From positions 38,109 to 102,108 of the forward strand of contig JASHNR010000001.1 of the NCBI GenBank assembly GCA_030041535.1: a DNA stretch of 64,000 nucleotides, read 5' to 3'. Under the pieces are notes generated by a model. The model was not told the DNA's origin, did not search any database, and saw only the letters and a program-made list of their open reading frames with translations. Shown here one piece after another: positions 33,951 to 41,930 of this stretch. A program made the position numbers and the translations under genes. The stretch's first letter is position 1. Each line of letters begins with the position of its first letter. Source of the DNA: Nitrosopumilaceae archaeon. GTDB lineage: Archaea; Thermoproteota; Nitrososphaeria; Nitrososphaerales; Nitrosopumilaceae.

Positions 33951-34852
33951 CTCTAATCATAAAAAAAGAACAAGCATGTAACGTGTGTAAGAAAGGAATC
34001 ATTATATCAGATATGGAAATTGGCGAACTAGTTTGTACTAACTGTGGTTTTGTTCTTCTTGAAAAAATGGAAGATCAAAGCCCGGAACGAATAATCACTG
34101 GTGAAGGTTTTAAGACTACAAGAATTGGGTCTTCATATTCGCTTGCAAAGCATGATAACGGGCTTGCGACTGTTATTGGTAATGTAGATCGTGACGCATT
34201 TGGAAGACCGCTTTCAGCTTCTATGAAATACAAGATTGACAGGCTTAGGATGTGGGATACCAGAAGTCAAGTTCATACTACAAAAAGCAGAAATTTTCGT
34301 GCGGCTTTCAGTTTACTTGATCGATTAAGAGATTCACTAGTACTTTCATACATGGTAAACGAAAAAGCGGCACATATCTATAGAGTTGCAGTTGGAAAGG
34401 GGTTAGTTAAAGGAAGAACTATTTCTGACATGATGGCTGCATCTGTTTATGCTGCATGTAGACATACTGAAACACCACGTAGCCTAAAAGAAATTTCAAG
34501 GGGAGCTAATCGAGATAGAAAAACCGTAGCTAAATGTTACAGACTACTCCTCATAGAACTTGATCTAAACATGCCTATAGCAGATCCAATGAAATGTGTA
34601 GCAAAAATTGCAAGCAAGATAGATATGAATGAAAAAATAAAACGTAAAGCACTAGAGATCATCAGACATGCTACTGAAGTAGGTATTGCAGTGGGAAAGG
34701 ATCCAAATGGTTTTGCCGCATCTGCGTTATACCTTTCTTGTGTGATAAGCGGTGTTAGAATAACTCAGAAGAGTGTTGCACAAGCAGCTGGGGTAACCGA
34801 AGTTACTCTAAGAAACAGGTACAAAGGGCTGAAAATAATATGTTTGCAGTAA
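33947..34852 (+). CDS. tfb: Transcription initiation factor IIB (TFB), second copy
   Basis: A 301-residue TFB with zinc ribbon CNVCKKG...CTNCG (about 11-34), reader segment, and two cyclin repeats (KGRTISDMMAASVYAACRHT and GVRITQKSVAQAAGVTEVTL). It lacks the basic tail of the copy at 17783. Having two TFBs in one window, each behind the same leader RNA, points to specialised initiation factors for subsets of promoters. Confidence 0.92.
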   Translation: MTLIIKKEQACNVCKKGIIISDMEIGELVCTNCGFVLLEKMEDQSPERIITGEGFKTTRIGSSYSLAKHDNGLATVIGNVDRDAFGRPLSASMKYKIDRLRMWDTRSQVHTTKSRNFRAAFSLLDRLRDSLVLSYMVNEKAAHIYRVAVGKGLVKGRTISDMMAASVYAACRHTETPRSLKEISRGANRDRKTVAKCYRLLLIELDLNMPIADPMKCVAKIASKIDMNEKIKRKALEIIRHATEVGIAVGKDPNGFAASALYLSCVISGVRITQKSVAQAAGVTEVTLRNRYKGLKIICLQ

Positions 34853-34909
34853 AAAGTAGATACGCCATAACACTCAAGTTTTGAAGAATGAAATTTCTAC
34901 GACAAAGAT

Positions 34910-35113
34910 TCACCGCATTTCAATAATTGGTAAATCTTCAATGAATGCGAAAAGATCCTTTTTCTTGGTTTTTTTCGTTGTCACAATACTGTCGTTTGCA
35001 GTAAATTTTCTAATCGTACTATCAAAGCACCAAAAACTATTTTCATCATGAAATTGGATACTATGTGGGTTCTCTCCTTGCTTCCTCCACCATAGGATCA
35101 TAATTGCCATCAT
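34910..35113 (-). CDS. Doubtful small ORF
   Basis: A 67-codon frame (start MMAIMILWWRKQGENP) with a hydrophobic start and a Lys-rich middle (TTKKTKKKDLFAFIEDLP). No family, and no convincing promoter on this strand. It may be a chance frame between TFB and leader copy G. Confidence 0.25.
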   Translation of the reverse strand: MMAIMILWWRKQGENPHSIQFHDENSFWCFDSTIRKFTANDSIVTTKKTKKKDLFAFIEDLPIIEMR

Positions 35114-35213
35114 AGTGACAATAATGTGGAAGAGAATATATCGTATCTGAAATTAAATGACGAGATTCGGATCGTAAAAACCTTTAAAGGTGTGGTGTAA
35201 AGATGAGACACTA

Positions 35214-35301
35214 GGCTATGACATTAGCCTTGAAATAAAAAATTCTAAACCGCATCAAATGATGCTAATAATGTCTACCAAAATGTAAAAAATAGGTAGG
35301 C
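35214..35301 (+). promoter_or_regulatory. Four-hairpin leader RNA element, copy G
   Basis: P1 is GGCTATGACATTAGCC, then the weak GAA/TTC P2, TAAACC, P3 GCATCAAATGATGC, TAATAAT, and P4 GTCTACC/GGTAGGC (35295-35301) with a G-U pair. TATA box CCTTTAAAGG is at 35181-35190. The ATG of the membrane protein is three bases downstream, with no intervening short ORF. Confidence 0.82.
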
Positions 35302-35304
35302 AAA

Positions 35305-36474
35305 ATGATAGACAAAAAACAAAAAATATGTGAAAGCAAGACGTTGTCTTGTTCTTTGGTACTGGTTACAGTCATTATATTTGGCGTGTCTGTTGTACCT
35401 GCACATGCAGTAGAACTAAATGCGATACTTAGCTCTACATCAACTAGTGCACAACCGTCATTTGTATTTGAAAGGTCATATGTGATTGATTATCCAAACG
35501 GGGGAAATCTGGAAAATCTCCTTAGTGGAAAAAATGTCACCATGACTTATCATGTTGATCCATCTGATCCCATGAAGAAAGCATTGATAAACAGTCTTAA
35601 CCAACAAATATCTCAAGGCCTCGGTAGTGCTGCAAACATCACAGATGTTGATATTACATACGAGGCGATGCTATATCCTAGTAATTCCGAGACTCATGTA
35701 GATTATAAGATAACATTTATTCCAACTGTATCAAATTATGTGTTAAGAAAGGCCACAAGTGATAGCGCGGCAATACTTGATGTCCAGTGGATGGGACTTA
35801 CGGTAAATGGTACCATGATGGTGAATATTCCAAACTATGGTCAGTTTGATCTCAACTCGCCAATTGATTTTATAAAAATGCAATCTCCAGAACTTTACAC
35901 ACAGTTACAGGGAACTGCTGCAGGGAATCTATTTGACGATCCATTGATGGCATCAAATGATCTTCTGCTTGATCCGATATCCCAGTGGCAGCATCTGTTT
36001 GACCCAGCCTATACGCTGGTCGATACCAATATTCTTGGATACAAGGGACAAAAAATAGTCATCTCTACATATAGTACTGGCGAGAGCAACATAAGTGAAG
36101 GACGAATGCTTCCAACTGTTAAGAATGCTGATTTGAAATTAGATGTGGATTATCCAGTCAGCTACACCGAAAGAGCAAGCTTGGCCAGTATCCAAATTGA
36201 TGGTTACGTAGCTGTGACAGACATTAACGAAATAGAATATTTTGGCTCAAGCCCGCAGGCGCCTCAAGGCAGCGGTATCTCGTCAACTGGGGATTATCCA
36301 GTCCAAGTGATATATTCAATGGCAGCATTTGGTGTGGTTGTAGCAATAGGGGTGTTTTATTGGAGTAGTAGAGTAACAAAACAAGAAAAAGCAAGAGCAA
36401 ACGAAGTTGTTGGACCTAGTGGTCCTATTCAGTATGAAGAGAGAAAACACTGGGCAGATAGATTTGATCAATAA
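35305..36474 (+). CDS. Secreted, C-terminally anchored protein under leader copy G
   Basis: The 389-residue protein has a signal peptide (about 14-36, ending VPAHAVE), a large external domain of about 280 residues with several N-glycosylation sequons, and a membrane helix (about 332-352) followed by a charged cytoplasmic tail. It resembles conserved thaumarchaeal surface proteins, but no function is known to me. It is monocistronic and directly follows the leader RNA. Confidence 0.75.
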   Translation: MIDKKQKICESKTLSCSLVLVTVIIFGVSVVPAHAVELNAILSSTSTSAQPSFVFERSYVIDYPNGGNLENLLSGKNVTMTYHVDPSDPMKKALINSLNQQISQGLGSAANITDVDITYEAMLYPSNSETHVDYKITFIPTVSNYVLRKATSDSAAILDVQWMGLTVNGTMMVNIPNYGQFDLNSPIDFIKMQSPELYTQLQGTAAGNLFDDPLMASNDLLLDPISQWQHLFDPAYTLVDTNILGYKGQKIVISTYSTGESNISEGRMLPTVKNADLKLDVDYPVSYTERASLASIQIDGYVAVTDINEIEYFGSSPQAPQGSGISSTGDYPVQVIYSMAAFGVVVAIGVFYWSSRVTKQEKARANEVVGPSGPIQYEERKHWADRFDQ

Positions 36475-36605
36475 TAGGATAACTCATTTTTTTAATACTT
36501 TTGGAATTTGATATGTTAAATGAGATCTAGTCTGAGGAGTTTTCTCTATTGCATTGGGAAAACCAAAAATGTAGTTAATTTAAGTAACCAATACACTAGC
36601 CAAAT

Positions 36606-36995
36606 ATGAAAATGATAGAACTGTTATTTCTTGCAGCCGGAGGAACGGCAGGAACTTTCATAAGATATGGTATTACAAAGTCGCCATTATTACTTGGTAC
36701 ATTACCTGTAAATGTATTGCTTGTAAATGTGATTGGAAGTTTTGTTCTTGGTGCATTTGCAGTATTTTCACAGCAATGGAATCTCGATGAAAAATATGCA
36801 TTGCTTATAGCAATAGGATTTTGTGGAGGGCTGACCACCATGTCATCATTTGCGCTTGAAACTTCAAATCTAATTGATAACAAACAATACATGATAGCTG
36901 CAATCAATGTTATGACTAATGTAGGATTGTCACTTGGAGCCATATTTGGCGGCAAGGCTTTAACAAGCGTGATTCTTGAAGGGGGATTTAGATGA
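36606..36995 (+). CDS. crcB: Fluoride channel CrcB/Fluc
   Basis: A 129-residue protein with four membrane helices. Conserved segments are GGTAGTFIRYGIT, LLVNVIGSFVLG and GFCGGLTTMSSFALE. CrcB dimers let fluoride leave the cell. Its stop overlaps the start of a DUF190 gene (ATGA), forming a two-gene unit. Confidence 0.92.
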   Translation: MKMIELLFLAAGGTAGTFIRYGITKSPLLLGTLPVNVLLVNVIGSFVLGAFAVFSQQWNLDEKYALLIAIGFCGGLTTMSSFALETSNLIDNKQYMIAAINVMTNVGLSLGAIFGGKALTSVILEGGFR

Positions 36996-37306
36996 GAACT
37001 CTGGACATGTGGGCGCTTGTGATAAGGATAAAGCGTAATGACACATCCAAAGGAAAACGTGTCCATAATATGATATTGGATATTCTAAAGAAAGAACACA
37101 TTTCTGGTGCTACGGTATGGACCGGAATAGCTGGATATGGCAAGCATGGCAAATCCAATTTTCAGGTAGAGGGAATATCAGTTAACATGCCACTAATAAT
37201 AGAAGCAATAGATGATCTACAAAAAATTGAAAACATACTGCCCGCGATTAAAGAAATTATTGGAGATAATGGTCTTGTCACTGTACATAAAGTGGGCGTA
37301 ATATGA
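36992..37306 (+). CDS. DUF190 protein coupled to CrcB
   Basis: A 104-residue alpha-beta protein with ISGATVWTGIAGYGKHGKS and a final GLVTVHKVGVI strand. DUF190 is often next to or fused with CrcB and is thought to be an accessory. It overlaps crcB by four bases. A paralogue without a channel partner is at 28664-28978. Confidence 0.85.
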   Translation: MRTLDMWALVIRIKRNDTSKGKRVHNMILDILKKEHISGATVWTGIAGYGKHGKSNFQVEGISVNMPLIIEAIDDLQKIENILPAIKEIIGDNGLVTVHKVGVI

Positions 37307-37424
37307 CTGAGCTTGGAACCAAATAAATCTCGTCTATTTTAATACGCGATATTACTAGATGTCGTAACTATTTTTGATATCCATACACAAGATATTTTAC
37401 TAGTTGTGAATTCTCACAAGTGAA

Positions 37425-38345
37425 ATGAAATCAATCAATTATACATTACTTGGCGATGAATCAATAGCCAAGGATTTTGGCAAAAAAGGGACTGCCACCG
37501 ATATTACCATATATGATAAAAAAGATGCAGATTTTGTAAAAACATGGACCATACCTACGGGTTTTCCTGAAAAAATTCCTCCACTTCTTCAGGCCATCAA
37601 CATGGGAGAATATGTCATTTTCCATGTGTCAAAACTTGATAAATTCACAGGCGAACAGATTGTAGCCCTTGACGTATTAAGAAAAAACAAAGGGTTACTA
37701 ACTCACTCTTATGAGGTAGACCGAGAAAAGCTCCTTTTGATGATAAAAGGAACTGTCGTCGAACAATACAAGGTGGTGGAACTATCGGATCTTAGAAAGG
37801 AAATGGACTCTTTAGAGCCGGTATCTCAAGAAGGAAATGTAAGAATACCAATTGATCACTGTTTTGATGTAAAAGGTGTAGGTACAGTCATACTTGGCAA
37901 AGTTGCACAAGGTAAAATCAAGGCATATGACAAGCTCAAACTATTACCCAAAGGGGACGAAGTTGTGATAAAATCAATTCAGATGCATGATGATCCAGTA
38001 GAAGAGGCCGCGTCACCTGCACGAGTAGGACTTGCTGTCAAGGGAATTGTATCCGATGATGTTCAAAGGGGTGACCAACTATGTATTGGTGACGAAATCC
38101 ATGTATCGCAGGACATAGCACTGGATTATCTGCAAAATAAATTCTTCAAGGATAATCTGACCGAAAACCAGACGTTTCTTGTCAATATAGGTCTGCAGAC
38201 AAGAGCTGCCAAAATAATATCTCTCAAACCCATGAAACTTTCTCTCAATAAACCTGCATCATTTGTAAAAAACGACATTTGCGTAATTCTAAAACCCGAA
38301 TCACAAACAATACGTATAGTGGGAAGCGGGCAAATTATGGTATAA
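37425..38345 (+). CDS. EF-Tu/SelB-like protein with degenerate GTPase domain
   Basis: A 306-residue protein. Residues 1-130 look like the fold of a G domain but have no GxxxxGK(S/T) P-loop, DxxG or NKxD. Residues 130-220 are an EF-Tu domain-2-like beta barrel (IDHCFDVKGVGTVILGKVAQ and AARVGLAVKGIVSDDVQRGD-like pattern), then a domain-3-like part. It could bind tRNA, RNA or the ribosome without GTP hydrolysis. The role is unknown. Confidence 0.75.
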   Translation: MKSINYTLLGDESIAKDFGKKGTATDITIYDKKDADFVKTWTIPTGFPEKIPPLLQAINMGEYVIFHVSKLDKFTGEQIVALDVLRKNKGLLTHSYEVDREKLLLMIKGTVVEQYKVVELSDLRKEMDSLEPVSQEGNVRIPIDHCFDVKGVGTVILGKVAQGKIKAYDKLKLLPKGDEVVIKSIQMHDDPVEEAASPARVGLAVKGIVSDDVQRGDQLCIGDEIHVSQDIALDYLQNKFFKDNLTENQTFLVNIGLQTRAAKIISLKPMKLSLNKPASFVKNDICVILKPESQTIRIVGSGQIMV

Positions 38346-38483
38346 TGATATCCAAAATGCAAGTTTAGCTCAAATGATTTTATAGTTTATTCTCAAATTA
38401 TTTTCTTGGGCAATCTTTTGAGTCAGTTACACATACGTAAAATGTGAATGCGGCCCAAGTAAAGTCTCATAGGCCTAAAATTC

Positions 38484-38523
38484 CGGCCAGATTTACGAAC
38501 GAAACTGGCCGCAAAACGGCCAG
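38484..38523. repeat. Three-arm GC-rich alternating hairpin
   Basis: Three arms of seven bases: CGGCCAG (38484-38490), CTGGCCG (38505-38511) and CGGCCAG (38517-38523). The middle arm can pair with either neighbour, giving two mutually exclusive hairpins with loops of 14 or 5 bases. It stands out in an AT-rich gap, downstream of the EF-Tu-like gene and upstream of a TATA-like TAAATATTTAA. It could be a terminator, a switch or a protein site. Confidence 0.5.
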
Positions 38524-38620
38524 AATCTGTTTTGGTTAAATATTTAACTGATTTGACGTCTTGCATTGAAAATAAACCCGACATGAACTAAAATATCTGT
38601 AAATGATACGGTCCTCGTAC

Positions 38621-38746
38621 ATGGCTCAGTTTGATATGGTCGCCTTTATCTCGTGGTCATCTATTACAGCTATTTTTATTGTTGTAACAGGGCTGGTTTA
38701 TAAGAAATTTGTAAAAAGAGACAGAAATGAATCACCTCAGACTTGA
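38621..38746 (+). CDS. 41-residue single-TM protein
   Basis: A very small membrane protein: MAQFDMVAFISWSSITAIFI begins it, one helix spans residues 7-27, and a Lys/Arg-rich tail follows. Its last 20 bases overlap the start of the DUF99 gene in a different frame. It may be a small subunit of a membrane complex; size and shape alone recall ATP synthase subunit 8, which is not evidence of homology. Confidence 0.5.
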   Translation: MAQFDMVAFISWSSITAIFIVVTGLVYKKFVKRDRNESPQT

Positions 38747-39302
38747 GAAAAAAGGCTTGCGTGGACTTGCTATTGCAGAGAGCTTTCGAGAGACTGATTT
38801 AAAATCAAAATTGGCAGGAGTTGTGATGCGAAGAGACTTTGTAATTGATGGATTTGTTTTTGGTAACGCTACAATTGAAGGGGATGACGCTACTGATGCC
38901 ATGATATCCATGTATGAGAAATTAGATCGTAATGACATTAGCTTCATTCTGGTCTCAGGACTGATTATCTCAATGTATAACATAGTAGACATGATGAAAC
39001 TATGGAAAAAAATCAAGATGCCAATCATTGGCGTTACATATGGCGAGTCTGATGGAATGGAAGAAGCAATTAGGCACCATTTTCCTGATTCCTACGAGTC
39101 CAAAATAAAACAATATAGAAATCTTGGTACAAGGACCAAGATATCGTTACACACAAAACATGACATTTACCTCAGGGTGGAAGGATGCGACATAAGAGAA
39201 GCAAAAAAACTACTTGATACATTTACGTTACAGGGAGCAGTACCTGAACCATTAAGGGTAGCACAAATTCTTGCCAAGGCAGAACTTGATTTGAAACCTT
39301 GA
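38727..39302 (+). CDS. DUF99 family protein
   Basis: A 191-residue archaeal DUF99 protein. Recognisable segments include GLRGLAIAESF, LAGVVMRRDFVIDGFVFGNA, DATDAMI and IIGVTYGES. The fold is related to endonuclease V, but the family's activity is not established. It is overlapped at its start by the 41-residue membrane ORF. Confidence 0.85.
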   Translation: MNHLRLEKKGLRGLAIAESFRETDLKSKLAGVVMRRDFVIDGFVFGNATIEGDDATDAMISMYEKLDRNDISFILVSGLIISMYNIVDMMKLWKKIKMPIIGVTYGESDGMEEAIRHHFPDSYESKIKQYRNLGTRTKISLHTKHDIYLRVEGCDIREAKKLLDTFTLQGAVPEPLRVAQILAKAELDLKP

Positions 39303-39304
39303 CC

Positions 39305-39733
39305 CTACTTTCGCTCTTCCTTGCTTACCACCCATTTACTATTTGTTAATCGTGAAGAGGTAAACTCGATCTGTCCTATCACGCGGTCTCCCTTTCGCAC
39401 AATTCCGTATTCGTTGCGTGATGATACTTTGATAATCAGTCGTATTGGAGTATATCCGCCTTCGATGACCTTGATCTTAAATCGCCTGCTTGCTTTGATA
39501 GTCAAGTCACGTGCAGTCTTTGACTCTCCAATCCATGAAAACATCTCAAAATTGCCAAAATTCTTGGTACTTATCTCGTAATCGTACAACCTGGCTTCAA
39601 ATTTCAAATCTGATCTCTTTGCCTCTTCATTCATCCAGTCTATGGCTTGCCTTCCATAGCCTTTTTCAATTCCAAAAGATTCTGCATCTGCCAATTTTTG
39701 ATACTGTTTGGAAAATAGTTGAATATAATTCAA
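39305..39733 (-). CDS. Conserved-looking hypothetical protein divergent from NreA
   Basis: A 142-residue protein with an N-terminal helical half (FSKQYQKLADAESFGIEKGY) and a C-terminal beta-rich half that may form a small barrel (RLIIKVSSRNEYGIVRKGDR). No family is named. Its start is 45 bases from the NreA start on the other strand. Confidence 0.6.
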   Translation of the reverse strand: MNYIQLFSKQYQKLADAESFGIEKGYGRQAIDWMNEEAKRSDLKFEARLYDYEISTKNFGNFEMFSWIGESKTARDLTIKASRRFKIKVIEGGYTPIRLIIKVSSRNEYGIVRKGDRVIGQIEFTSSRLTNSKWVVSKEERK

Positions 39734-39778
39734 AAGTGATTATATCAGATATATTAGTCACAACAGACTCGGAAATAG

Positions 39779-40939
39779 TTGCCCCGGACTGCTTCAGACA
39801 TAAGAAAAGCCATAGAATCTAACTGGAATGAATATTTATCAAAATATGCCAATCTGTTTTCTTCAAATTATGTGGAAGGTTCTAGCCCGCCTTCAGTTTT
39901 TGTTGGCTCTTATGGATATCCCAAAGTCTTGGTAGGACCAATGGTGCCTCCAATCCATGGCAATACACTCACTATGGACTTGCCTGAGTCTTGGCTGGGA
40001 AAAAGTTTGGAGGATATTGTGAATTACAGGTTATCTCTGGTGCGAGGAATCAAAGCAGTTCCTATAAAAGAACCTCAGGGAAGATACATTGAAAGTTTAC
40101 AAGAGCTTGCAATGTCATCCCAGTCTACTGACTCTGAAGTAGAATTTGTAAAAAATACACACCATTCTTTATTTGTAGATGGGGAGAATGCGCCTTTTGG
40201 CCCCGTTGGTGAAATAAAAAATGCCAAGTTCTCAAATTCATCCTCAGACAAGAACATTCAACGATTATTTTACGACAAAGACATTTTGGCACAAGATGCA
40301 GTTCTTGAACTCTACAATCGTGGTATAGAGGTAAGCAAAATTCAAAAATGTTTCAGTATTGGAATGTTTGGAAAAAATAGGAAGCTTGTGCCTACAAGGT
40401 GGAGCATAACTGCAACTGACGATATAATTTCTAAATCTATGGTTGAACAAATAACAAGTTTTTCAGAGATTGACAGCTGCTGCCTTTTCACCTATGAACA
40501 TCTTGGTAACTTGTATGCTGTAATCATGTTTCCAAGTAGGTGGATGTTTGAGATGCAAGAGGCGTGGTACGATCAGGATGGAAACATAGGATTTGGGTCA
40601 GATTTTGAAGATACGCACGGTCTTTCACACTATCCGGAGACTGCAGGGGCTCATTTTGCATCACGGCTTGCAGTTGCTGAATATCTCTTGGCAACTAGTA
40701 CCCAGGCAGGAGTTATGGTACTTCGTGAGATAAGGCCTGAATATGCAGTTCCAGTGGGTGTCTGGCAAGTAAGAGAAGGAGTCAGGATGGCGCTAAAACA
40801 AAAACCAGTTATAGTACACAATTTTGAACAAGGCCTAGATCTTGCATGTAAAGGTATGAGTGTAGACAAGAAAGAGTGGCTGGTAAGAAGCAAATTATAC
40901 AAAGCAAGAAATCAAAAATCAATAAAAGATTATTTCTAA
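39779..40939 (+). CDS. nreA: DNA repair protein NreA
   Basis: A 386-residue archaeal Nre protein with family segments SVFVGSYGYPKVLVGPMVPP, GPVGEIKNAKF, RKLVPTRWSITATDD and AGVMVLREIRPEY. Archaeal NreA takes part in repair of DNA damage such as mitomycin crosslinks with PCNA. The last eight residues QKSIKDYF fit a PCNA-interacting (PIP) box. It starts with TTG at 39779. Confidence 0.92.
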   Translation: MPRTASDIRKAIESNWNEYLSKYANLFSSNYVEGSSPPSVFVGSYGYPKVLVGPMVPPIHGNTLTMDLPESWLGKSLEDIVNYRLSLVRGIKAVPIKEPQGRYIESLQELAMSSQSTDSEVEFVKNTHHSLFVDGENAPFGPVGEIKNAKFSNSSSDKNIQRLFYDKDILAQDAVLELYNRGIEVSKIQKCFSIGMFGKNRKLVPTRWSITATDDIISKSMVEQITSFSEIDSCCLFTYEHLGNLYAVIMFPSRWMFEMQEAWYDQDGNIGFGSDFEDTHGLSHYPETAGAHFASRLAVAEYLLATSTQAGVMVLREIRPEYAVPVGVWQVREGVRMALKQKPVIVHNFEQGLDLACKGMSVDKKEWLVRSKLYKARNQKSIKDYF

Positions 40940-40994
40940 CTGCTAGAGTTTTTATTGAACGCGTTTTGCATCTTAATTGTTGCAAAACAGAAGT

Positions 40995-41930
40995 ATGATT
41001 ATTGCTATAGCGATCATAGCATCGCCAATAATTTTTGCATTGGCTATCTTTCCAGATACGTTCAGTCTTGGCTGGAACCAGGGTCGAGGAGGACTTCTCT
41101 TTGCATTGGCATTTGTTGCAGCAGAATTGATAGGCATAAAACTTGAGATTCCAAAGAAAAGACTCTTCGCTGCAATTCCACTGGCAGGAGCAGCTATTGC
41201 ATATTTGGTAGCTATTGAATTTGGTCTCAAAAATTATCTTACTACAATTGCACCCATGTTTCATGTTTTGTTATTGGATTCATGGGATTGGATGTGGGAC
41301 TTTATTGTATTTGCAATCTTCTTTGTATCTATACTGACTGTGCTTTTTGGCAAGAGATGGATAAGAATCTCTCCGGCAGGCCCAATCTATACTGCCGGCA
41401 CTGCAATAATTCTATCACTTGATGCATTCTTTCCGTATGACTCGCTTGGTCCCTTGCAGTATGTTGTACCATATCTTGTAAAACTAGATGTCTTTTTGAT
41501 AACAGCTTTTAATCTGGGGATTGCCAGTGCACACGGAAATATTATGTTCCTCAGCGGTGATCATGGTCCATTTGCGCTTCAGGTATTCTGGCCATCGGCG
41601 GGTGTTCATAGCATGATAATCTACTCTCTTGTCATGATGGCATTTTTGCTTAAGATGAATATACCGCGAAACAGAAAGGCTGTTTACTTTGCACTTGGGG
41701 TAGTTGGAACCATTGGAGTAAATGTAATTCGAATACTATCTCTTTCACTGTTTGTACTCAAAGTATCTACCAACGTAAATGAATTTCAATCATTTCATGG
41801 CATTGCAGGAGAGATAATGTTTCTCCCATGGCTCTTTGTATTTCTACTCATTGTCACATATATAGAAACAAGACGATTGAAAAAAAATGAAATAAAAATT
41901 GCAAAACATGAATACGATAAAAATCAATAG
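40995..41930 (+). CDS. Archaeosortase/exosortase-like membrane protein
   Basis: A 311-residue protein with about nine membrane helices. The C-terminal part has the exosortase order of catalytic segments: WPSAGVHSMIIYS (the Cys site of the family, here Ser), GVNVIRILSLSLF (Arg) and FHGIAGEIMF (His). It resembles the thaumarchaeal sortase group that processes C-terminally tagged surface proteins. The ATG at 40995 is preferred to an in-frame TTG at 40977. The next gene overlaps its end. Confidence 0.72.
   Translation: MIIAIAIIASPIIFALAIFPDTFSLGWNQGRGGLLFALAFVAAELIGIKLEIPKKRLFAAIPLAGAAIAYLVAIEFGLKNYLTTIAPMFHVLLLDSWDWMWDFIVFAIFFVSILTVLFGKRWIRISPAGPIYTAGTAIILSLDAFFPYDSLGPLQYVVPYLVKLDVFLITAFNLGIASAHGNIMFLSGDHGPFALQVFWPSAGVHSMIIYSLVMMAFLLKMNIPRNRKAVYFALGVVGTIGVNVIRILSLSLFVLKVSTNVNEFQSFHGIAGEIMFLPWLFVFLLIVTYIETRRLKKNEIKIAKHEYDKNQ

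Noticed and set aside
16270-35301. Leader copies A-G as a transposable repeat (MITE-like) family
   Set aside because: Every copy lies between a TATA box and a start codon in sense orientation, stems change in a paired way, and no terminal repeats or target duplications flank them. Local duplication may explain A and B, but not the whole set.
36480-36605. Fluoride riboswitch before crcB
   Set aside because: The gap is short and AT-rich, and I see no pseudoknotted fold or conserved fluoride-switch sequence. The four-hairpin element is also absent here.
38621-38746. ATP synthase subunit 8 homologue
   Set aside because: Similarity is limited to size, one helix and a few N-terminal residues. Archaeal ATP synthases do not have this subunit.
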